DNA of 64,000 nt from Triglochin maritima. Taxonomy: Eukaryota; Streptophyta; Magnoliopsida; Alismatales; Juncaginaceae. Positions within the stretch are counted from its first letter, which is position 1, and the number at the start of each line of letters is the position of its first letter. The stretch spans positions 59,418,925-59,482,924 of the forward strand of contig OY821772.1 of the NCBI GenBank assembly GCA_963682175.1. Reading direction: 5' to 3'. Below are positions 46,229 to 58,620 of this stretch, in pieces. Under the pieces are notes generated by a model. That model had not been told where the DNA came from. It did not search any database and saw only the letters and a list, made by a program, of their open reading frames with translations. The position numbers and the translations under genes are program-made.

Positions 46229-49200
46229 ATGCCTCCTAGACGGGGGAAGGCGGTTGCCCATACTCGCGGTGAGAGTGAGACTGCGAGGGATGAGGCTTGG
46301 GAGGATGAGCGTCGGACGTTGTTCGATACGGTCGGACGTCTGACAGAGATGCTACAGCAGCAGACAGCACAGACTGGGCAGACGGGGACTGGTGCTATGC
46401 ATGACCGGTTTATGCGCCAGCATCCGCCTACCTTTCTGGGGCAGTACGACGCAGAGGCTGCGGAGGAGTGGATCTTCATGATGCAGAAGATCTTCAGTGC
46501 TATTGGTTGTCCTCCAGAGGCGAGAGTGGGCTTGGCTACTTATGTTTTGGGCGGTGCTGCGTCCAACTGGTGGAGGTCCACATCTGCAGTGGTGTTTGCG
46601 GACAGAGATGATATAGCCTGGGAGGAGTTCGTTGGCGAGTTCAACGAGCAGTATTTTCCGCAGCATGTCCAGGATCAGAAGAGGGAGGAGTTTCTGAGTC
46701 TTCAGCAGGGAGACATGACCCTAGCAGGCTACATCGGGAAGTTCAACGCCCTTGAGCGTTACTGTCCCGAGATGTATGTTACACAGGAGCAGAGGGCAGG
46801 GAAGTTCGTCCGAGGGCTCCGGAAGCAGCTGAGGACGAAGGTGCTGACGCACATGCCGAGCACGTTGGCCGATGCAGTGAAGAGTGCCTCTGTTCTTGAT
46901 CGTGACTACAGGGAGAACTACCAGGATGAGAGGAGGCCATCAGGTAGGTTCTCTGGGAGGCCAGGAGGTCAGACTGGAGGGAATCCGGGCAAGAGGCCCC
47001 GGTACGAGGGAGCAGGAGTTGCAGTACCACGACCTGAGCCTTGTGGTACTTGTGGGAGGTTTCACTCAGGGCCGTGCTTCACCACCGGAGCGTGTCATGG
47101 TTGTGGCCAGATGGGTCACTTTATCAGGAGCTGTCCGAGCCGAGGAGCTGGACCGAGCAGACCACCGGGCTTACCCGCACCAGGCAGAGGAGGAGGCGGA
47201 GGTAGACCACCTTTCAGACCTCAGCAGGGGCAGCGCACTGGCAGAGTTTTCACCATCCAGGCAGAGGAGGCTCGGGATGGAGGCGCTGTCGTGGAAGGTA
47301 CACTTCTTGTCGCAGGTTCAGTAGCTAGGGTGTTATTTGATTGTGGCGCGACACACTCGTTCATCTCAGAGCGATTTGCGGGAGTGTTGGGCTGTACCCT
47401 TGCGATGTTGACTGCCACTTTGGAGGTCAGCACACCCCTGGGTCTGGTGGGCACTGTGGGGAGATTTGTCCCCGGCGCCACGGTTGTTTCGGGAGATCAG
47501 GAGTTTCCGGCAGACCTGGTCTTGCTACCGATGGAGGACTTTGATGTCATACTTGGGATGGATTGGCTGTCCCAATATGATGTTCGAGTCTTGTGCCGTG
47601 AGAAGAAGATTTTGATCCCGAGGAATGGTTTGCCTGATATTTTGATTAGAGGGATCAGAAGCAGAGGGGGTCGCATTATTGTATCTGCTGTGAGAGCTCA
47701 GAGACTGTTACAGCAGGGATGTGCAGCTTTTCTGGCGACACTTGTAGTTGCGGAGGCAGAGTCCCAGAGGCTAGAGGACATTGAGGTGGTGCAGGAGTTC
47801 GCGGATGTTTTTCCAGCGGAGATTCCAGGTTTACCACCACACCGAGAGTTGGAGTTCGGCATTGAGTTGGTAGCTGACACTACACCACAGTCGAAGGCTC
47901 CATACCGGATGGCACCTGCTGAGTTGACAGAGTTGAAGAAGCAGTTGCAGGAGTTGATGGACTCTGGATTTATCAGACCGAGCGTCTCGCCTTGGGGTGC
48001 ACCAGTTTTGTTTGTGAAGAAGAAGGACGGATCCTTGAGGATGTGCATAGACTACAGGATGCTGAACCAGGTGACGGTGAAGAATAGGTATCCCTTACCT
48101 AGGATTGAGGACCTCTTTGACCAGCTGCAGTCAGCGAAGGTTTTCTCAAAGATTGACCTGCGTTCAGGATATCACCAGTTGAGGATCCGAGATGAGGACA
48201 TCCAGAAGACAGCCTTCAGGACGAGATATGGACACTATGAGTTCTTGGTGATGCCATTTGGATTGACGAATGCTCCGGCAGCGTTCATGGATCTGATGCA
48301 CCGGACATTCAGGCAGTACATTGATATATTTGTGATTGTCTTCGTGGATGACATCTTGATCTATTCACCAGATGTGGAGCAGCACAGAGAGCATCTGAGG
48401 ATTGTACTCAGCATCTTGAGGACTCAGCAGTTATATGCTAAGTTCTCAAAGTGCGAGTTTTGGTTGGACAGAGTGGCATTCCTCGGACACATTGTATCGG
48501 CAGAGGGGATATCAGTGGATCCGGCGAAGGTAGAGGCGGTGACACAGTGGAGGACCCCTACGAGCGTGACAGAGATTAGGAGCTTTGTTGGACTGGCGGG
48601 TTATTACCGTCGCTTCATCAAAGACTTCTCGAGATTGGCAGCACCACTGACGGCTCTGACGCAGAAGGGAGTCACTTTTGTTTGGTCGCAGAAGTGTGAG
48701 GACAGCTTTCAGGAGCTGAAGAGACTGTTGACCACAGCACCAGTTTTATCATTGCCGAGTGGCACGGGTGGATTCGTGATTTATAGCGACGCTTCAGGTG
48801 TTGGCTTAGGATGTGTACTTATGCAGCACGGGAGGGTGATCGCATACGCATCCAGACAGCTGATGGTCCATGAGAGGAATTACCCGACACATGATTTGGA
48901 GTTAGCAGCAGTGGTTCACGCACTGAAGACCTGGAGACACTATCTTTATGGCGAGCAGTTCGAGGTGTTTACAGATCATCAGAGTCTGAAGTACCTGTTC
49001 TCGCAGAAGGAGCTGAATATGAGGCAGCGCAGATGGCTTGAGTTCATTAAGGACTACGACTTCACTATCTCTTACCATCCGGGGAAGGCGAACACAGTTG
49101 CAGACGCTTTGAGCCGGAAGGTGGAGGTATCAGTAGCAGGCCTATGCATTCAGGAGTGGAGACTGCTAGAGTCCTTGGCAGAGTGGAGGCCATTTGCTGA

Positions 49201-50671
49201 TAGCTCTGAGGGCGCAGTGATTGCCGGATTGAGAGTAGAGCCTCAGACAGTATCAGCAGTGATTCATGCTCAGACTACAGATGAGGAGTTGAGCAGTTTG
49301 TTACAGTTAGCTGCCAGAGATGGGTCAGATTTCAGAGTTGGAGTGGACGGAGGTCTGAGATTCAGAGATCGTATCTGGGTGCCGAAGACAGAGGACCTGA
49401 GACATGATATCATGGAGGAGGCACACAGATCGAGATATTCCATTCATCCAGGGAGCACCAAGATGTACAAAGACCTGCAGCGGAACTTCTGGTGGCGAGG
49501 TATGAAGAAGGACGTTGCAGACTTCGTGTCGAGGTGTTTGGTCTGTCAGCAGGTGAAGATCGAGCACCAGAGACCAGCAGGGCAGATGCAGAGGATTGAG
49601 TTGCCCGAGTGGAAGTGGGAGCACGTGACGATGGATTTTGTTACGGGGCTACCGAAGACACGGAGATTCCACGATGCGATTTGGGTTATAGTCGATCGAC
49701 TGACCAAGTCGGCGCATTTCTTAGCTATTAAGACCACTCTTGCTCTGGAGGGTCTAGCTAAGTTATATATTGAGGAGATTGTCAGACTTCATGGCGTACC
49801 AGTCAGTATCATTTCAGACAGAGATCCCAGATTCACTTCGAGATTTTGGGAGAGTCTACACAGAGCACTGGGGACACGTCTGAAGTTTAGCACAGCTTTC
49901 CACCCACAGACAGATGGCCAGTCAGAGCGGACGATACAGACATTGGAGGACATGCTGAGAGCGTGTACACTTGACTGGGTCGGGCATTGGGATGAGCATT
50001 TGCCGTTGATCGAGTTCGCCTACAACAACAGCTACCACTCGAGTATTGGAATGGCACCCTATGAGGCATTATACGGGAGACCGTGTAGATCGCCGGTATG
50101 CTGGAGTGATGTGGGCGAGAGACAGCTAGTTGGACCTGACATTATCCAGTTGTATTCAGAGAAGGTCGACGTGATTCGGAGACGACTAGCTACGGCGCAG
50201 AGCAGGCAGAAGAGTTATGCTGATACACGGAGGCGCGAGCTGACTTTTGATGTAGGAGATCATGTCTTCCTGAAGATCTCGCCTTCCAGAGGGGTGATGA
50301 GATTCGGGAAGAAGGGGAAGTTGAGTCCGAGATATGTCGGACCGTTTGAGATATTGGATCGGGTTGGTGAGGTGGCGTATAGGATTGCTTTACCGCCACA
50401 GTTTGCAGGACTTCACAACGTCTTCCATGTTTCTATGCTGAGGAAGTACGTGGCCGATCCAGCTCATGTGATAGAGATATCAGTACCGGAGATCCAGCAG
50501 GATTTGTCGTTAGATGAGAGACCAGTAGAGATTGTGGATCAGATGGTACATCAGCTCAGGAGGAGAGCGATTCCGATGGTGAAAGTCAGGTGGCAGCATC
50601 ACAGTGTCAGAGAGGCTACCTGGGAGATCGAGGAGGATGTCAGGAAGCAGTATCCAGAGTTGTTTCGGTGA
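46229..50671 (+). CDS. Gypsy/Tekay gag-pol polyprotein, intact
   Basis: One continuous frame. An upstream in-frame ATG at 46184 exists, but the Met at 46229, followed by Pro-Pro-Arg-Arg-Gly, fits the usual start of this lineage (1480 aa). In order: retrotransposon gag domain; CCHC knuckle (Cys-His-Gly-Cys...His...Cys, near 47095-47136); aspartic protease with Asp-Cys-Gly-Ala at 47339-47350; reverse transcriptase with Phe-Val-Asp-Asp at 48341-48352; RNase H beginning near Ser-Asp-Ala-Ser-Gly (about 48784). Then a HHCC-type integrase zinc domain (about 49420-49560), the integrase core with DFVTGLP, SDRDPRF and HPQTDGQSE (49630-49930), and a C-terminal chromodomain-like segment (about 50500-50668). 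Integrase downstream of RT defines Ty3/gypsy, and the chromodomain suggests a chromovirus. No stop or frameshift was found. Confidence 0.95.
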   Translation: MPPRRGKAVAHTRGESETARDEAWEDERRTLFDTVGRLTEMLQQQTAQTGQTGTGAMHDRFMRQHPPTFLGQYDAEAAEEWIFMMQKIFSAIGCPPEARVGLATYVLGGAASNWWRSTSAVVFADRDDIAWEEFVGEFNEQYFPQHVQDQKREEFLSLQQGDMTLAGYIGKFNALERYCPEMYVTQEQRAGKFVRGLRKQLRTKVLTHMPSTLADAVKSASVLDRDYRENYQDERRPSGRFSGRPGGQTGGNPGKRPRYEGAGVAVPRPEPCGTCGRFHSGPCFTTGACHGCGQMGHFIRSCPSRGAGPSRPPGLPAPGRGGGGGRPPFRPQQGQRTGRVFTIQAEEARDGGAVVEGTLLVAGSVARVLFDCGATHSFISERFAGVLGCTLAMLTATLEVSTPLGLVGTVGRFVPGATVVSGDQEFPADLVLLPMEDFDVILGMDWLSQYDVRVLCREKKILIPRNGLPDILIRGIRSRGGRIIVSAVRAQRLLQQGCAAFLATLVVAEAESQRLEDIEVVQEFADVFPAEIPGLPPHRELEFGIELVADTTPQSKAPYRMAPAELTELKKQLQELMDSGFIRPSVSPWGAPVLFVKKKDGSLRMCIDYRMLNQVTVKNRYPLPRIEDLFDQLQSAKVFSKIDLRSGYHQLRIRDEDIQKTAFRTRYGHYEFLVMPFGLTNAPAAFMDLMHRTFRQYIDIFVIVFVDDILIYSPDVEQHREHLRIVLSILRTQQLYAKFSKCEFWLDRVAFLGHIVSAEGISVDPAKVEAVTQWRTPTSVTEIRSFVGLAGYYRRFIKDFSRLAAPLTALTQKGVTFVWSQKCEDSFQELKRLLTTAPVLSLPSGTGGFVIYSDASGVGLGCVLMQHGRVIAYASRQLMVHERNYPTHDLELAAVVHALKTWRHYLYGEQFEVFTDHQSLKYLFSQKELNMRQRRWLEFIKDYDFTISYHPGKANTVADALSRKVEVSVAGLCIQEWRLLESLAEWRPFADSSEGAVIAGLRVEPQTVSAVIHAQTTDEELSSLLQLAARDGSDFRVGVDGGLRFRDRIWVPKTEDLRHDIMEEAHRSRYSIHPGSTKMYKDLQRNFWWRGMKKDVADFVSRCLVCQQVKIEHQRPAGQMQRIELPEWKWEHVTMDFVTGLPKTRRFHDAIWVIVDRLTKSAHFLAIKTTLALEGLAKLYIEEIVRLHGVPVSIISDRDPRFTSRFWESLHRALGTRLKFSTAFHPQTDGQSERTIQTLEDMLRACTLDWVGHWDEHLPLIEFAYNNSYHSSIGMAPYEALYGRPCRSPVCWSDVGERQLVGPDIIQLYSEKVDVIRRRLATAQSRQKSYADTRRRELTFDVGDHVFLKISPSRGVMRFGKKGKLSPRYVGPFEILDRVGEVAYRIALPPQFAGLHNVFHVSMLRKYVADPAHVIEISVPEIQQDLSLDERPVEIVDQMVHQLRRRAIPMVKVRWQHHSVREATWEIEEDVRKQYPELFR

Positions 50672-50707
50672 GTCTGTTGTTTCGAATTTCGCGGACGAAA
50701 TTTCTTT

Positions 50708-50720
50708 AAGGAGGGTAGAT
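50708..50720 (+). other. Polypurine tract of the gypsy element
   Basis: AAGGAGGGTAGAT immediately precedes the 3' LTR and would prime plus-strand DNA synthesis. Confidence 0.8.
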
Positions 50721-52674
50721 TGTAATAACCTAAACTAAACATCTTAATTAACTAAACCTAAACCTAATTAACCCTAATTAATCCTGCATGGAGAGGTGGA
50801 GGTGTTGGACATGTGGAGATTGAGGTGGATGGATTTGGTTGGTTAAGTTTTAGGTTAAGTGTGATTGGATGTGGTGTAGGTGGATTTGGCTATTTAAGGT
50901 GATGTTGTTAAGAGATAAGGGTTTGGTCATTTCTTTCATCATTGCCTTATCAGAGAGTGAAAGAGAGGAGATTTCGTGGGAAAAGAAGAAGGTGAAGTAG
51001 AAAAAGAGGAGAAGAAGGAGAAGAAGGAAGAAGAAGAGGAGTGAAGTGGTTCAAGCTCGGGAGACTTCCACAACCGTCAAAAAAGGTATGCCAAATCTTC
51101 ATTATAACTCACTTGTGCCTTGTGAGTGTTGGGGATCGACGTTGGTGTCGAATTCCCCGTCGGAATTCAACCAATTCAGAGGTTGAAGACGACGATCGGT
51201 CGACCGGTGCCTGTGGGCAGTCGACCGATCCTATTATTATATTGTTGTTTACCCGCGAACGGTCGAACGATGTCGTTAGACGGTCGACCGTTATGCCAGA
51301 TTGTGCGGGAAAAAGGGGATTATACTGTTATCGGTCGAACGGGACCACTTAGCCGGTCGACCGAATAACGATGAGAATGGGTCGGTTGGGGATTTTGACT
51401 TATTAAACGGTCGAACGTCCTTACCTTGTTCGACCGATCCATTCGATGCTAAGTCGGTTGGGAGCTTTGACCATCAAAACGGTCGACCGCTCTTTAACTC
51501 TCGGTCGACCGACTGAGCATTTAATTAAGCGGTAGAGTGCTTGTGTTGTTTCGGTCGAACTGTATTTCAGTTCCGGTCGACCGAACGAGACTTGGGCAAA
51601 ACATTGAAAGTCCTGTTATCGGTCGAACGTCCCCTTGGTTCGACCGGTCGGATATATATATTATATAAAATGGTATAGCGTAGACCTTCCAAACGGTCGA
51701 CCGCTAGATGACTTTTGTTCGACCGATTGGTCGGTAATTCGGTTGGCGTGGTTCGACCGGTAGATTTGTTTGTACAGTACTGTGTACTGTGTGGGGGACC
51801 GGTCGACCGGTGTGCTTGTAGCGGTCGACCGATCTACCGCAGGTTGGTGGATTTATCCACACGCGATCCGTCGATGTCAGGTCGACTACCGGCTCCGAGG
51901 CGACGGTTGATTACCGGCTTTGAGAGCTACGGATTTCACCTTCGACGAAGGCGTATTATTGTTGTACCTTTTTCCTCTCTTACCGAGCGGGGTGTGAGGG
52001 ATGTGTACCGTAGACCTTGGGCAGTTTGCGAGGGTTTAGCGGTAGGCCGAGGATGTTCCGGCAGGGTGCGCGCTAGGCGACTCTTGGGGGAGCAGTGGCT
52101 GTCGTCTGACCCGAGTTGTGTATTCGGCGGGCTGACTCGCTCCTTGGGTGCGGCGTGTACCGGGGGTTCCTTCCTGCACTTTTTGGGGAGCAGTGGTGTC
52201 GACTGACCCTTGTGAGGCAGCGGTGGACTGACTTGACCCTAGTGGCAGGAGTGGTTCAGTGCCGCGGAGGCGGTGAGGGCATTATTGTGGGCCCGAGGCG
52301 GATGATCATGTGCATAGCATTGCATTGTATTTAATTCCTTTTTATATTTTAGGAGGTTTGGTATACGGGGTTCCTTCAGGGAACTCAGGCATGTTTGTTG
52401 TTTGCATTTCAGGTAGCGAGCAGGGTTAGAGTTTGAGGTGGTGACCGAGGACGGTGCCCCCGAGATCAGATCCTGTAGTTGTCAGTCTCTTTCTTTTGAG
52501 GTGATTACATATTGTATAGCTTTTGTCGTAATCACAGTCAGTCTGTATATTTGACTTCCACGTGGATCATATTTATATTATATATGTTGGTTTGTTTCCC
52601 GTGACGTGCCCAGTGTTGACCGTTGACGGTCTTTATTATTGTTTAAATTTTCCGCTGTTTTCGGGTACGTTACA
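50721..52674 (+). repeat. 3' LTR of the gypsy element (1954 bp)
   Basis: Same length and boundaries as the 5' LTR (offset 6569). Only three substitutions were noticed. TATATAAA is at 51662-51669. It is followed by the target duplication CAATC at 52675-52679. Confidence 0.95.
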
Positions 52675-52679
52675 CAATC

Positions 52680-54299
52680 ACAATTGATATTTGGCAAGAA
52701 CTTAAAGCTTTTGAAGGTTGGACGGAGGGTAAGTACATGTTTCGTTTACATTTTGAATACAATTAAGATACTTCAATCAATTGGTAAGGTGGTGCAATTT
52801 AGTTGAATAAAGTACTTTACCTACAACAATGATATGGACAGAAGGGAGAAAGGTGAAGAAAGAAAGACACAATTTGGGTTTAACCGATTTTGTAGGGTTT
52901 GGGAAATTTATCCAACTGTTCCAAAATGCGGCAATGTAGGAAAAAAAGTGATGCATGACCGACGAGGCGATGACAGATGGATGATCCAAACACACCTTTG
53001 GTCAATCACACCCTATGGCGGCTGTCAGTGAAGGAAGTATCTTAACATTTATTTGGTTGGTGGAAGCCGAGGAGAAGGCGCCGTACCCATGATGTGGGAG
53101 ACTCCCCGGCCGGCCTACAAGCCCGGACGTCGAGAAACCCGGGAGTTAGTATAAGGTCAGCCAAGGAGGCAGTTGGTGACTGTAATCGGAGTGTTGAAGT
53201 GTCGATGTAATCCATGTAATTAGATAAATGAGTGTTAATTAAATTCTAATATATAATGTTGCACACAACTAGTGTTAATTTGTAAGACAAATTATTCAAC
53301 ACTCCTCTGCACGCGTGACTGTAATTATTTTCTTCGTGTTTATGTGTGGAAATTATGGCTAGAATGAGTCTCCACCACATCGATTAACTTGTTTTGATAT
53401 AATTTGAAATTTGGTTGATTCACATTATCTACAAAACTGAAACTTAGGTAAAGAATAGTGTATTCAACTCTACCATACACATAACCTTTGGATTACCTTA
53501 TTTTGATGTTTTATTTTAGCCGTTGTACTTATATATCGGGAACCAACTAAGGCGGAAAAATGCACTTGTTTAAATTATGTTGTGTTTCCTAGCATGATTA
53601 TTTTATTTAACATTTAAAATCGGTTGGCATTGGAAATGTGGCCGGTTTACAATTGTTGCATTACAAGTGAGGATATCATAATTAGTCACCTTGGTTTATC
53701 TCATTCAAAAGTTAAGTAGACAGTAGTCAAGATATTTTTTTCCTTCTTTTTCTTAGGATTACATGCATGTTTACATTCACTTAGTTAAATGATAAATTAT
53801 AATTTTAATCGGTCATCTTTGAGTTATTTTATTTAAAAACTACAGGTTCAAATTTCATTAGCTTCATAGTAGTTAAGATTTTTTTGGCCATCTAATTTCT
53901 CTGTGGATTATATGTGTTTACATTTGCTTAATTAAAATAATAGACGTGTTAATTCTTAAGAAAAAATGTTGCATAGTTCAAAGAGACTAGGATCCATCAA
54001 TTACGGTGGTAGTCCTATTATCTAGATAGGGTCACTAAAGATTTCAGCGAACCACTACTCATTTCTGGCTACAAACATTGCCAGAAATCGGAACCATGCT
54101 TGAATCATCTATGTTTTGTTGCAGTCTAAAGACGGGCAAAAGTTCACATTTGCGATTGAAAATCTCCCAACATCAGTTCTTGAAAATGCAAATTAACACC
54201 AGGTATTCGACAAAAACTTGAACAACCATTTAACAAACATTGTGATCGCTGTATATCTTGTTATCCTACGCTCTCATTTGGCATTCGGTGTTGTTTGTA

Positions 54300-54302
<3 letters not shown>
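52680..54302. other. Intergenic DNA, no gene seen
   Basis: AT-rich except for a GC-rich patch at about 53060-53150 (CCCCGGCCGGCC, CCCGGACGTCGAG). No frame shows a family signature and no transposon ends were identified. Confidence 0.42.

Positions 54303-54349
<47 letters not shown>
54303..54349. repeat. (AT)n microsatellite
   Basis: About 23 uninterrupted AT dinucleotides. Likely length-variable between individuals. Confidence 0.97.
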
Positions 54350-54351
<2 letters not shown>

Positions 54352-54878
54352 TAAACGAGTTAAGCGAGTCTAGTGGAAGTGGTGGACTGGTGGTGTCGGC
54401 GATGATCATCTCACCTCGCGGCGCGAGAGGCATCTGTCTCTCTCCATCTCCTCTGTCATCTCTCTCTCTACGTGTGCGAGCATTGGGTACAGTCTCACTG
54501 CCAATCCAGCGAGGCGCATTTAATGCTCGGTCTAGGCATTATCATATGGAATAGTGGCCCAGCACGTTATGAACTACTACTGCCTCTCGATTGGAGTTTT
54601 GTGGAGTGGCTACTCCTCTCCTCGACATAGAGGTGAGACCTTGAGGCGTGAGAGAGAAAGAAAGAAAGAGAGAGGCTGTTGTATTTTGGAACTTATTATT
54701 ATTTGTTACTGACACTGTGTCTCACTTGTTATTTTTGGGTGATTTGCTTGGATACTCGAAAAGTAAAATAATTGGCTCTTCAGACTTGCATTTTCACTAC
54801 GAACTTGTAGGTACTTATATTTCACTACGGATTTTTTGGGTAGACATCTACCTTTTGTGAACTTATTTCGTTACCGTT
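54350..54878. other. Unassigned DNA between microsatellite and copia element
   Basis: It includes a CT-rich tract (54435-54475) and a GA-rich tract (54645-54675). No gene or element boundary is recognised. Confidence 0.4.
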
Positions 54879-55681
54879 TCTGTTAGAAATTTTATAAAAA
54901 ACATCATCTAAAATTAAAATGTCCTGAATAATAAATATAAAAAACAAAAAAACTCAAACCATCTCCTCGTTCGGCTCCATCACCGCCTCCCTTGGCTTCT
55001 TCAACACCTACTCCTACGACTTATAGTACAAAATCACCATCAAGTCCGACCTCAGAACAAAACCTATTGAAAATTGAACTTAATCCTAGGTGGCGATTTA
55101 ACCCTATGTGGCGTCCTAGTCACCTGCCACATCATCATTGCTTGATGACTCATCAAAGGGGTGAAGAGTCAACACATGAGAAGACAAAAGGTTGAGGGAG
55201 TGGAAGAGACAAGAGTCTTTTCATTTTTTGTGTAATTTTCGTCCTAATTATGTATGCAATTTAAGTAGAGGGTGTAATGATCTTGAATGATCATGTTTAT
55301 GTAATCTTTATGTTTGAAAGTTGTAGGGTCAGGTAAGTGCCTATATAAAGCACTAGAATTCACCATTTGTAACACAACAACAATACAACAACAATAGATT
55401 ACAAGCATTACAAGTTGAACCACGAAATTGTATTGAAAAAGAGTGAGGATGTGAGTAGAAAGAGAGAGCCACCTTCTTTCTTTCGTGCCTAGTTGCATAG
55501 ATCAAGCATGGATCTAGTGGAGTCCATTGAAGGTAAAATGCATGAAGATCAGGGCGGTCTAAGGCAGCGCACGAGGCGCGCCTTTTAGATCGTCAATCAG
55601 CGGTCCCTGTAGCCCAGGAGACGGGCATTCTCCTGTGGTGGGTTGATCAGTAGCTCCCCGTCCTCCTCCCATCCTCCAACA
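54879..55681 (+). repeat. 5' LTR of the decayed copia element (left edge uncertain)
   Basis: The right end ...CATCCTCCAACA at 55681 is fixed by the primer-binding site two bases later, and CTATATAAAG at 55341-55350 is the likely TATA box. The left edge is a guess (TGTTAGAAATTTT at 54879), because no second LTR exists in the window for comparison; the true start may be up to several hundred bases to the right. Confidence 0.45.
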
Positions 55682-55683
55682 TC

Positions 55684-55695
55684 TGGTATTAGAGC
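55684..55695 (+). other. Primer-binding site of the decayed copia element
   Basis: TGGTATTAGAGC, one mismatch from the usual TGGTATCAGAGC. Confidence 0.75.
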
Positions 55696-55703
55696 ATTGT
55701 CCG

Positions 55704-57107
55704 ATGGGAAGCTCGGGAATGACCTCGTTTGGTCATGAGTCGTTGCCTCGATTGTCGAAAGGCAACTACGACAATTGGAGTATCCAAATGCGTGCGCTGT
55801 TGGGTGCGCATGATGCTTGGGATCTTGTGAAGAGCGGCTTCGAGGAGGAGGCCGAGACGGGAGAAGAAATCGTCGCACAAATCGAAGCACAAAAGGAGAG
55901 AAGAGTCAAAGATAAGAGCGCTCTCTTCCTTCTCTTCCAAGCGGTAGATGAGAGTGGCTTTGAGAAGATCGCTGAAGCAAGGACGTCGAAGGAGGCGTGG
56001 GACACCCTTGAGAGGAGCTACAAGGGTGTTGATCGAGTGAGGCAAGTGCGCCTCCAAATGCTTCGAGGCGAGTTCGAGGCGTTAAAAATGAAGGAATCGG
56101 AAGGTGTTGCCGATTTCGTGACAAGAGTTCGCATGGTGGCGAACAAGTTAAAAAGAAATGGGGAGGCGCTGACCGAAGGAAGAGTGGTGGAGAAGGTGTT
56201 GCGTTCTCTCACCGAGGACTTCGAGAATGTGGTGTGCGCAATCGAGGAATCAAAGGACCTCGAGAAGATGACTATTGATGATCTAGCTATCTCGTTGGAG
56301 GCACACGAGCAAGGAAAGAAGAAGAAAAGACAAGATGTCTTGGAGGAGGCGTTGCAAGCGAAGATGTCGCTTAAGGAGGAGAAACCTCGCAACGTAGATC
56401 GTGGAAGCAGTCGTGATTATGGAGGCCATCCAAGAAAGAAGGAGGTCGAATGCTTAAAGTGTGGGAAGCGTGGTCATTTTGCGAAAGAATGCTGGTCGCA
56501 AAAGAAGGTGGAGGAGAGCTCCAGCCGTGTCTGTGGTGATCGCGGATCGAAGAAGGTGATTGAGTGCTTCAATTGTGGGAAGCATGGACAATACGCAAGC
56601 GAGTGTTGGTCAAAGAAAAGGGTGGAAGAAAACTCCAACCTTGTGGCCGTGGAGGAGAATGCTTGTGATGAGGATGTAGTCTTGCTTGCCGACAAAGGAG
56701 TGGAAGTCGAACAAGAAGGAGTTTGGTATCTCGATACGGGAGCAAGCAACCACATGTGTGGAAATAGACACATGTTCGCACATTTGGAGGAAGGAGTACA
56801 TGGGCACGTTTCGTTTGGAGATGCATCAAAGGTGCGCGTGGAAGGGAAATGCCACATCATGATCCAAGTAAAGGATGGATCACAAAAGCTTATCTCCAAC
56901 GTCTACTTTGTGCCCGATATGAAGACAAACATACTAAGCATGAGACAACTCTTGGAGAAAGGGTTCACGATCTTGATGAAGGATCGACACATGACCGTGC
57001 GAGGACAAGATGGACATTTGATTGCAAAGGTAGAAATGTCCAAAAATCGAATGTTTAAATTGAATCTAACCTGTACTCGTGCTAGATGCTTGAATGCATG
57101 CAATTAG
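55704..57107 (+). pseudogene. Copia gag and protease, prematurely terminated
   Basis: This 467-residue frame holds a copia gag domain with two consecutive CCHC-type knuckles: residues 250-263 (canonical) and 288-301. In the second, Gln296 stands where the zinc-binding His belongs. The protease active site Asp-Thr-Gly-Ala is at D344. It ends at a TAG (57105-57107), after which the same frame continues with the expected Trp-His-x-Arg-Leu-Gly-His of the pre-integrase zinc domain. The stop is therefore a lesion and not the natural end. Confidence 0.87.
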
Positions 57108-57165
57108 GGAGATTGGTTGTGGCATATGCGACTTGGACACTTGAATTTCGGCGGGATCCAAAAAA

Positions 57166-57792
57166 ATGGCGCAAAAGGGAATGGTGCATGGTCTGCCGAT
57201 GATCGAATCCAAAGAAGGATTTTGTGAAGGTTGCATGGTTGGAAAATTACCAAGGAAGAGTTTTCCAAAGCAAGCTGAACATAGAGCAAAGAAGGTGCTA
57301 GAGTTGGTGCATACCGACATATGTGGACTGATCATTCCACAATCGATTAGTAAGAATTGTTATTTCTTAACGTTTATTGATGACTTTTCACGGAAAACGT
57401 GGGTGTACTTCTTGAAGGAGAAATCTGAGGCATTTCGCATGTTCAAGAAGTTCAAGGCATATGTGGAGAAACAAAGTGACAACAACATCAAGACATTAAG
57501 GTCTGATCGAGGAGGCAAGTTCACATCAACCGAGTTCAACAACTTTTGTGAGGAGAATGACATAAAACGTCATTTGACGGCTCCATACTCACCACAACAA
57601 AATGGTGTAGCTGAAAGGAATAATAGAACCATCATGGACATGGTTCGAAGTATGTTGAAAAGCAAGAACGTGTCAAAAGAGTTATGGGCCGAAGCAGTGG
57701 TCTGTGCAGTGTACACGTTGAATCGTTGCAAAACTGCAAGCTTGGAGGGAGTAACTCCACAAGAAGCGTGGGTGGCTACAAGCCAACCGTAG
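57166..57792 (+). pseudogene. Copia integrase core, frameshifted at both ends
   Basis: It begins in a new frame just after a run of seven As (about 57160-57166) where an extra base fits the frameshift. It contains the integrase zinc domain Cys pair (Cys-Glu-Gly-Cys), His-Thr-Asp-Ile-Cys-Gly, Phe-Ile-Asp-Asp-Phe-Ser-Arg, Ser-Asp-Arg-Gly-Gly and Pro-Gln-Gln-Asn-Gly-Val-Ala-Glu-Arg, so the DDE residues are still encoded. A second frameshift near 57775 ends it early. Confidence 0.87.
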
Positions 57793-58355
57793 CACATATG
57801 AAGGTGTTTGGAAGCACAACATATGCACATGTACCAAAAGAAAGAAGGATAAAACTTGATGATAGGAGCATCAAGCTTGTATTTGTTGGCTATGATGAAC
57901 GATCGAAAGCTTATAGGCTTCTCGATCCGACTAACAACAAAATTGTCATTAGTCGTGATGTACATTTTAACGAGGAGGTAACATGGGAGTCCAAAGAGGA
58001 GATTCCACAAGTGCCAAATGAAGAACAAGAAGAGGAGATAGCCAACCCCACTGATCATGAAACGGTTCCATCTGATAAACATGACGAGATGAGACCAAGG
58101 AAGTTCAAGACACTTCGTGAAATCTACGAGACGACGAGTGAGTTGCACATGGTGTGTCTTCTCACACAAAACAAAAGCCCTGCCAATCCGTTTGTATGTG
58201 AAGTTGAGAAATCAACTTGGGATGGAGGATGGAAGAGGATTAAGTTGATGTTACTTCTTCCCGTTGCAACGACATGTGTTGAAAAAGTATTTTCTAGAAT
58301 GACTCTAGTGAAAGATAAGTTGCGTAATAACATAGGAGATCAAAATGTTGAATGA
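57684..58355 (+). pseudogene. Copia integrase C-terminus joined to hAT transposase tail
   Basis: Meaningful sequence starts near 57775, where the frame of the previous integrase resumes (Gly-Tyr-Lys-Pro...Val-Phe-Gly, Val-Phe-Val-Gly-Tyr, Ser-Arg-Asp-Val-His-Phe). Similarity to copia stops around 58160, before any reverse transcriptase. From about 58212 the same frame reads a hAT dimerisation motif (Leu-Pro-Val-Ala-Thr, Val-Glu-Lys-Val-Phe-Ser). This is an accidental in-frame junction of two transposons, not a functional fusion gene. Confidence 0.8.
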
Positions 58356-58620
58356 TTATTTAGTTACTTATCTAAAGAATTTTTTTTTTGTATTAACATG
58401 AATGTTATTATAAATCGGTTCCATAATATGAAAACTCGTCGAGAACAATTGTAATAATTGTAAAATACTATTATGTTGTAATTTGAATTATTTCCAATAT
58501 TTTGCTTCTAACTTTTCATGAAATATTAATATTTTTTGCTTGTATGATATTTTTTGATTGTCGATTGGTACAGTAGTGCGTGATGCCATACCATTCTTGA
58601 AATCCTTGATCCACCACTAG
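58212..58620 (+). mobile_element. hAT transposase C-terminal fragment with right end
   Basis: The frame shows the hAT dimerisation signature, then a premature TGA at 58353-58355; degenerate remnants continue to about 58455. A right-end-like GATCCACCACTAG lies at 58608-58620. The left end and catalytic domain were not found. Confidence 0.65.

Larger units (their letters stand above)
44152..52674 (+). mobile_element. Complete, very young Ty3/gypsy chromovirus (Tekay-like), 8523 bp
   Basis: It is flanked by the perfect 5-bp duplication CAATC (44147-44151 and 52675-52679). It has two 1954-bp LTRs, a primer-binding site for initiator-Met tRNA, a polypurine tract, and one uninterrupted gag-pol frame ending in a chromodomain-like region. 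LTRs differ by eye at three sites only (44185/50754, 45654/52223, 45722/52291), about 0.15%. All structural requirements for autonomous movement visible in sequence are present. Confidence 0.96.
55684..58200 (+). mobile_element. Ty1/copia element, frameshifted and 3'-truncated
   Basis: Gag, protease and integrase are recognisable in order on the plus strand. The reading frame is broken by a stop at 57105-57107 and by frameshifts near 57160 and 57775. Reverse transcriptase, RNase H and 3' LTR are absent: coding similarity ends near 58160 and a hAT transposase tail follows within 60 bases. Confidence 0.88.

Noticed and set aside
54992..55195. 67-codon Ser/Thr/Pro-rich open frame
   Set aside because: Lies in or next to the copia 5' LTR and has no family features.
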